Assembly (NCBI GenBank): GCA_017551645.1
Contig: JAFZLE010000283.1
Coordinates: forward strand, 1-8,231
Direction: 5' to 3'
Source: Clostridia bacterium
GTDB taxonomy: Bacteria; Bacillota; Clostridia; Christensenellales; Aristaeellaceae
Length of the DNA: 8,231 nt
Shown: piece by piece, positions 6,308 through 8,231 of the stretch
Layout of the letters: every line of letters starts with the position of its first letter
Position numbering within the stretch: position 1 is the first letter of the stretch
Made by a program: the position numbers and the translations under genes
The notes under the pieces: generated by a model
The model's database searches: none
What the model was told of the DNA's origin: nothing
What the model saw: only the letters and a program-made list of their open reading frames with translations

Positions 6308-7759
6308 CTACACTAAAAGCGACATTGCCCCGAAGAACACTATCAGCAGCGCGAGCAGCACCGCTTCCTCCTTAAGGTGCCTGTACAGCAGGCTCGCGAC
6401 CTCCCGCATGAAGGCGTTGGGCCAGTACCACCAGGCGGTGCTGCCGCCCGTGCCTTCGGCCGCAAGGCCCGCCCGCGCCGCGCAGATGCCGCTGCGGAAC
6501 ACGTGGTAATTGGTGGTCACGAACAGCACGTTCCCCCCGGGGGCGACCCGGTCCGCTATCTGCTTGGAGAACGCCATGTTCTGCTCCGTGTTGGCGGACC
6601 TGTCCTCAGGGTATATGGCTTCGTCCGGTATGCCGTTGGCGATCAGGTACCTGCGCATGGCCTCGGCTTCGGGCATGGGCTCGTCGCTGCCCTGTCCCCC
6701 CGAGGGGATGAACACGGCGCTTTTGCCCGTGACCTCCTTCTGAGCGCGGAAGAACTGCAGCGCCCTGTCCACGCGGCCCCTGAGCAGCGGCGGCAGGGTG
6801 CCATCCTGCCTGAAGCGGCAGCCCAGTATGATTATGGCGTCCTTGTCCGGCTTTGGCCTGTACCTGGCCGCCGTTATGCCGCAGATCACGGAGCCGGCCA
6901 GCATGCACTCAAAGTACACGAACACGGTGGCGTAGCTGTTTTCCAGCGTACTGCGCACGCGGCCTTCCCACTCCGAGCCCATGAAGTCCCGGGTGAACAG
7001 GTACAGCCCCGCCAGCTCGCCCGCGGTCAGCAGCAGGCTCACTGCCAGCCCCAGGGCGTTGCGCGGCGAGGGCTTTTCGTGCCTGAGCAGCGCTATGTTG
7101 CTTGCCGCCAGCGCGACGGCGAACACCAGTATCACGGGCATGGTAAGTGTCATGAACCTTTTGCTGGCCGCGGTAATGGCGTCCAGGGCGTAAAACATGT
7201 TGTAGCTCGCGGGGTCCAGTATGTGCATTGCCGTCACCTGCAGCAGCATCGCTCCGGTTATGAACGAAAACAGCGAAAACCCGGAATAGTAGACCGACGC
7301 CTGGGAGTAGTACGCGGGGCCCTTCGCCTTAAGGTAGTGCCACAGCATTATCATGCCTACCAGCAGCCAGAACACCGTGGAGCCGGCGAGCATCACGGCG
7401 TCGCCGGTAAAGCCGTTTGTCTGCCTGTCGAACACCGTGCCCAGGCGGCCCACCGAGTATACCATGTACGCGATCTCGCCGCCGTTTTCCGCGTACACCC
7501 GCGCCGAGGTATCGCCCGCCCTTAGCGGGCTGAGCGTAAAGCTGACGCCGCCGGGGCCGTATTTTATGTCCCCCACCCGCGCCACTTCCGGGTCCTCCAG
7601 TTCCACGCGCACGTCGCCACCTTGGGCGAGCTCGTCCTGCTGGTTAGGATACAGCGGCACGTGCACAGTGTACGCGCGGCTGAACGTAAGGCGGCACACG
7701 ACAAACAGCGCTATCAGCGCCGCCGCCAGGGCGAATATCTGCCGGGCCGTCTGTTTCAT
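6308..7759 (-). CDS. Polytopic membrane protein with C-terminal DUF218 (YdcF/SanA/ElyC-like) domain
   Basis: This 483-aa membrane protein probably acts in envelope or wall metabolism; that role is inferred from SanA and ElyC relatives and the reaction is unknown. Membrane segments are likely at about 6-25, 122-141, 155-176, 203-222, 236-255, 275-297 and 463-482. Between the first two lies a beta-rich extracytoplasmic insert (30-118) with VELEDPEVARVG and FTLSPLRAGDTSARVY, reminiscent of a bacterial Ig-like (BIG2) fold. The DUF218 domain (about 305-460) has IILGCRF (309-315), SGGQGSDEPMPEAEAMRRYL (353-372), EDRSANTEQNM (385-395) and VTTNYHVFRS (414-423), all conserved family motifs. The ATG at 7759 has AAAGGGGG upstream and an extended -10 promoter. 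The reading frame stays open upstream to 8077, but that part would run through the promoter and the divergent gene, so it is excluded. The gene is followed by a terminator hairpin. Confidence 0.9.
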   Translation of the reverse strand: MKQTARQIFALAAALIALFVVCRLTFSRAYTVHVPLYPNQQDELAQGGDVRVELEDPEVARVGDIKYGPGGVSFTLSPLRAGDTSARVYAENGGEIAYMVYSVGRLGTVFDRQTNGFTGDAVMLAGSTVFWLLVGMIMLWHYLKAKGPAYYSQASVYYSGFSLFSFITGAMLLQVTAMHILDPASYNMFYALDAITAASKRFMTLTMPVILVFAVALAASNIALLRHEKPSPRNALGLAVSLLLTAGELAGLYLFTRDFMGSEWEGRVRSTLENSYATVFVYFECMLAGSVICGITAARYRPKPDKDAIIILGCRFRQDGTLPPLLRGRVDRALQFFRAQKEVTGKSAVFIPSGGQGSDEPMPEAEAMRRYLIANGIPDEAIYPEDRSANTEQNMAFSKQIADRVAPGGNVLFVTTNYHVFRSGICAARAGLAAEGTGGSTAWWYWPNAFMREVASLLYRHLKEEAVLLALLIVFFGAMSLLV

Positions 7760-7795
7760 TGCGCGCCCCCTTTCCAGCAAAAGCTCTTTTCCGAT

Positions 7796-7824
7796 ATTAT
7801 ACCAAACGCCGGCCCCGCTTTCAA
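7796..7824 (-). promoter_or_regulatory. Extended -10 sigma-A-type promoter of the DUF218 gene
   Basis: On the minus strand -35 TTGAAA (7819-7824) and perfect -10 TATAAT (7796-7801) have a 17-bp spacer. The spacer ends in TGG, giving a TGn extension of the -10 element. The start would be near 7789, about 30 bases before the ATG. It is the strongest promoter in the window by consensus match. Confidence 0.82.
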
Positions 7825-7849
7825 TACCGCGCCTTTTTGGCCCCGTCTC

Positions 7850-7878
7850 TTGAAATCGGCGGACAAATGGGGTAAAAT
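7850..7878 (+). promoter_or_regulatory. Sigma-A-type promoter of the divergent secreted-protein gene
   Basis: On the plus strand -35 TTGAAA (7850-7855) and -10 TAAAAT (7873-7878) are separated by 17 bp. The start would be near 7885, giving a leader of about 60 nt that ends in AAGGAGG. Its -35 box lies 25 bp from the -35 box of the oppositely oriented DUF218 promoter, so the two polymerases would bind side by side. Confidence 0.72.
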
Positions 7879-7931
7879 GGGCGTATAAGGCCAAGTCCGG
7901 GGCGCGGCGCGGGCCGCCGTCCGTAATTCTC

Positions 7932-7938
7932 AAGGAGG
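7932..7938 (+). promoter_or_regulatory. Ribosome binding site of the secreted-protein gene
   Basis: A perfect AAGGAGG lies 8 bases before the ATG at 7947. An earlier ATG at 7942 is ruled out because it meets a stop two codons later. Confidence 0.8.
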
Positions 7939-7946
7939 AATATGCC

Positions 7947-8231
7947 ATGAAGAGAGTTCTTTTGACTGTGCTGGTGCTGGCACTGATATGTTCAGGTCTC
8001 GCTCCGGCGGAGACCGGCGCCGCGTACGCCGGGACCGAAGCGTTCGACGGCGAATGGCAGTGCGGCGACGCGTTCATACTGGCCGACCCTGAAGAGGACG
8101 GCTACAGGATACTCATACTTATGGGCAGCGAGGCCGGGCAGACCGAGTGGGAGTACAGCTGCGTATTCGACAGCGAAGCCGACTATCTCAGGTCCGCGCC
8201 CTTCGGCATCCGCAGGGAGGTCGTTTTTGAC
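7947..8231 (+). CDS. Secreted protein of unknown function (partial, 3' end beyond right edge)
   Basis: The first 95 residues are present and the frame is still open at the window end; it is absent from simple ORF lists because no stop is reached. I translated it by hand. Residues 1 to about 28 are an export signal: KR, then the core VLLTVLVLALICSGL, with possible signal peptidase I sites after APA (21) or AYA (28). Cys15 is not in a good lipobox (ALIC). The mature start contains FDGEWQCGDAFILADPEEDG, RILILMGSE and TEWEYSCVFD. This Trp-Cys, then aromatic, then Cys rhythm suggests a small beta-barrel or beta-sandwich domain of the kind found in exported clostridial hypothetical proteins, but I cannot name a family. 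It has its own promoter and perfect ribosome site and diverges from the DUF218 gene. Confidence 0.8.
   Translation, partial: MKRVLLTVLVLALICSGLAPAETGAAYAGTEAFDGEWQCGDAFILADPEEDGYRILILMGSEAGQTEWEYSCVFDSEADYLRSAPFGIRREVVFD

Noticed and set aside
6377..7525. Plus-strand open frame of 382 codons opposite the DUF218 gene
   Set aside because: It is antisense to a well-supported gene, rich in His/Arg/Gln/Gly as expected of a shadow frame, and has no recognisable domain.
7760..8077. N-terminal extension of the DUF218 frame up to 8077
   Set aside because: It would run through both divergent promoters and the start of the plus-strand gene. The ATG at 7759 has a ribosome site, a promoter and a signal-like first membrane helix.
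1..8231. CRISPR arrays, tRNA or rRNA genes, insertion sequences, riboswitches, phage or defence genes
   Set aside because: No regularly spaced repeats, transposase frames, cloverleaf-like segments or recognisable riboswitch cores were seen on either strand.

Overview
The window reads as chromosomal DNA of a Gram-positive, clostridia-like bacterium (Firmicutes/Bacillota). The grounds are strong AGGAGG-type ribosome binding sites before nearly every gene, four sigma-A-type promoters that all have 17-bp spacers, substrate-binding and surface proteins typical of gut or rumen Clostridia, and GC-rich coding sequence that uses ATA and AGG codons freely in every gene. The genus cannot be fixed from the sequence. 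Genes 1-5 lie on the minus strand; the last gene, cut by the right edge, lies on the plus strand.

Read in transcription order from the right, the minus strand holds four units. (1) 6308-7759 encodes a polytopic membrane protein with an extracytoplasmic beta-rich insert and a C-terminal DUF218/YdcF-SanA-ElyC domain. (2) About 300 bp without a gene follow, holding a long stem-loop terminator and then the promoter of the next gene. (3) 3427-6006 encodes a large surface-anchored PHP (CehA/McbA-like) metallohydrolase. It appears to carry an N-terminal carbohydrate-enzyme accessory domain and ends in a lamin-tail domain. (4) From a near-consensus promoter at 3332-3360, a sugar ABC transporter operon runs off the left edge: substrate-binding protein (2306-3280), double ABC ATPase (692-2200) and permease (1-690, partial). 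Sequence and gene order resemble the galactofuranose-type YtfQ-YtfR-YtfT group of the ribose/galactose (CUT2) class. A perfect 13-bp stem-loop separates the binding-protein gene from the ATPase gene, which fits differential expression within the operon.

The unit 1 gene and the plus-strand gene (7947 to the edge, a secreted protein of unknown function) diverge from a compact pair of back-to-back promoters at 7796-7878.

Functionally this is a cell-envelope and nutrient-uptake neighbourhood: sugar import, a surface-exposed metal-dependent hydrolase, an envelope-associated DUF218 protein and an exported protein. I found no RNA gene, CRISPR array, insertion sequence, transposase, phage gene or defence system. 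No convincing new multi-gene system is visible. The points most worth a second look are the domain architecture of the PHP surface protein, the palindrome at the transcription start of the sugar operon, the intercistronic hairpin, and the unusual ectodomain in the DUF218 protein.
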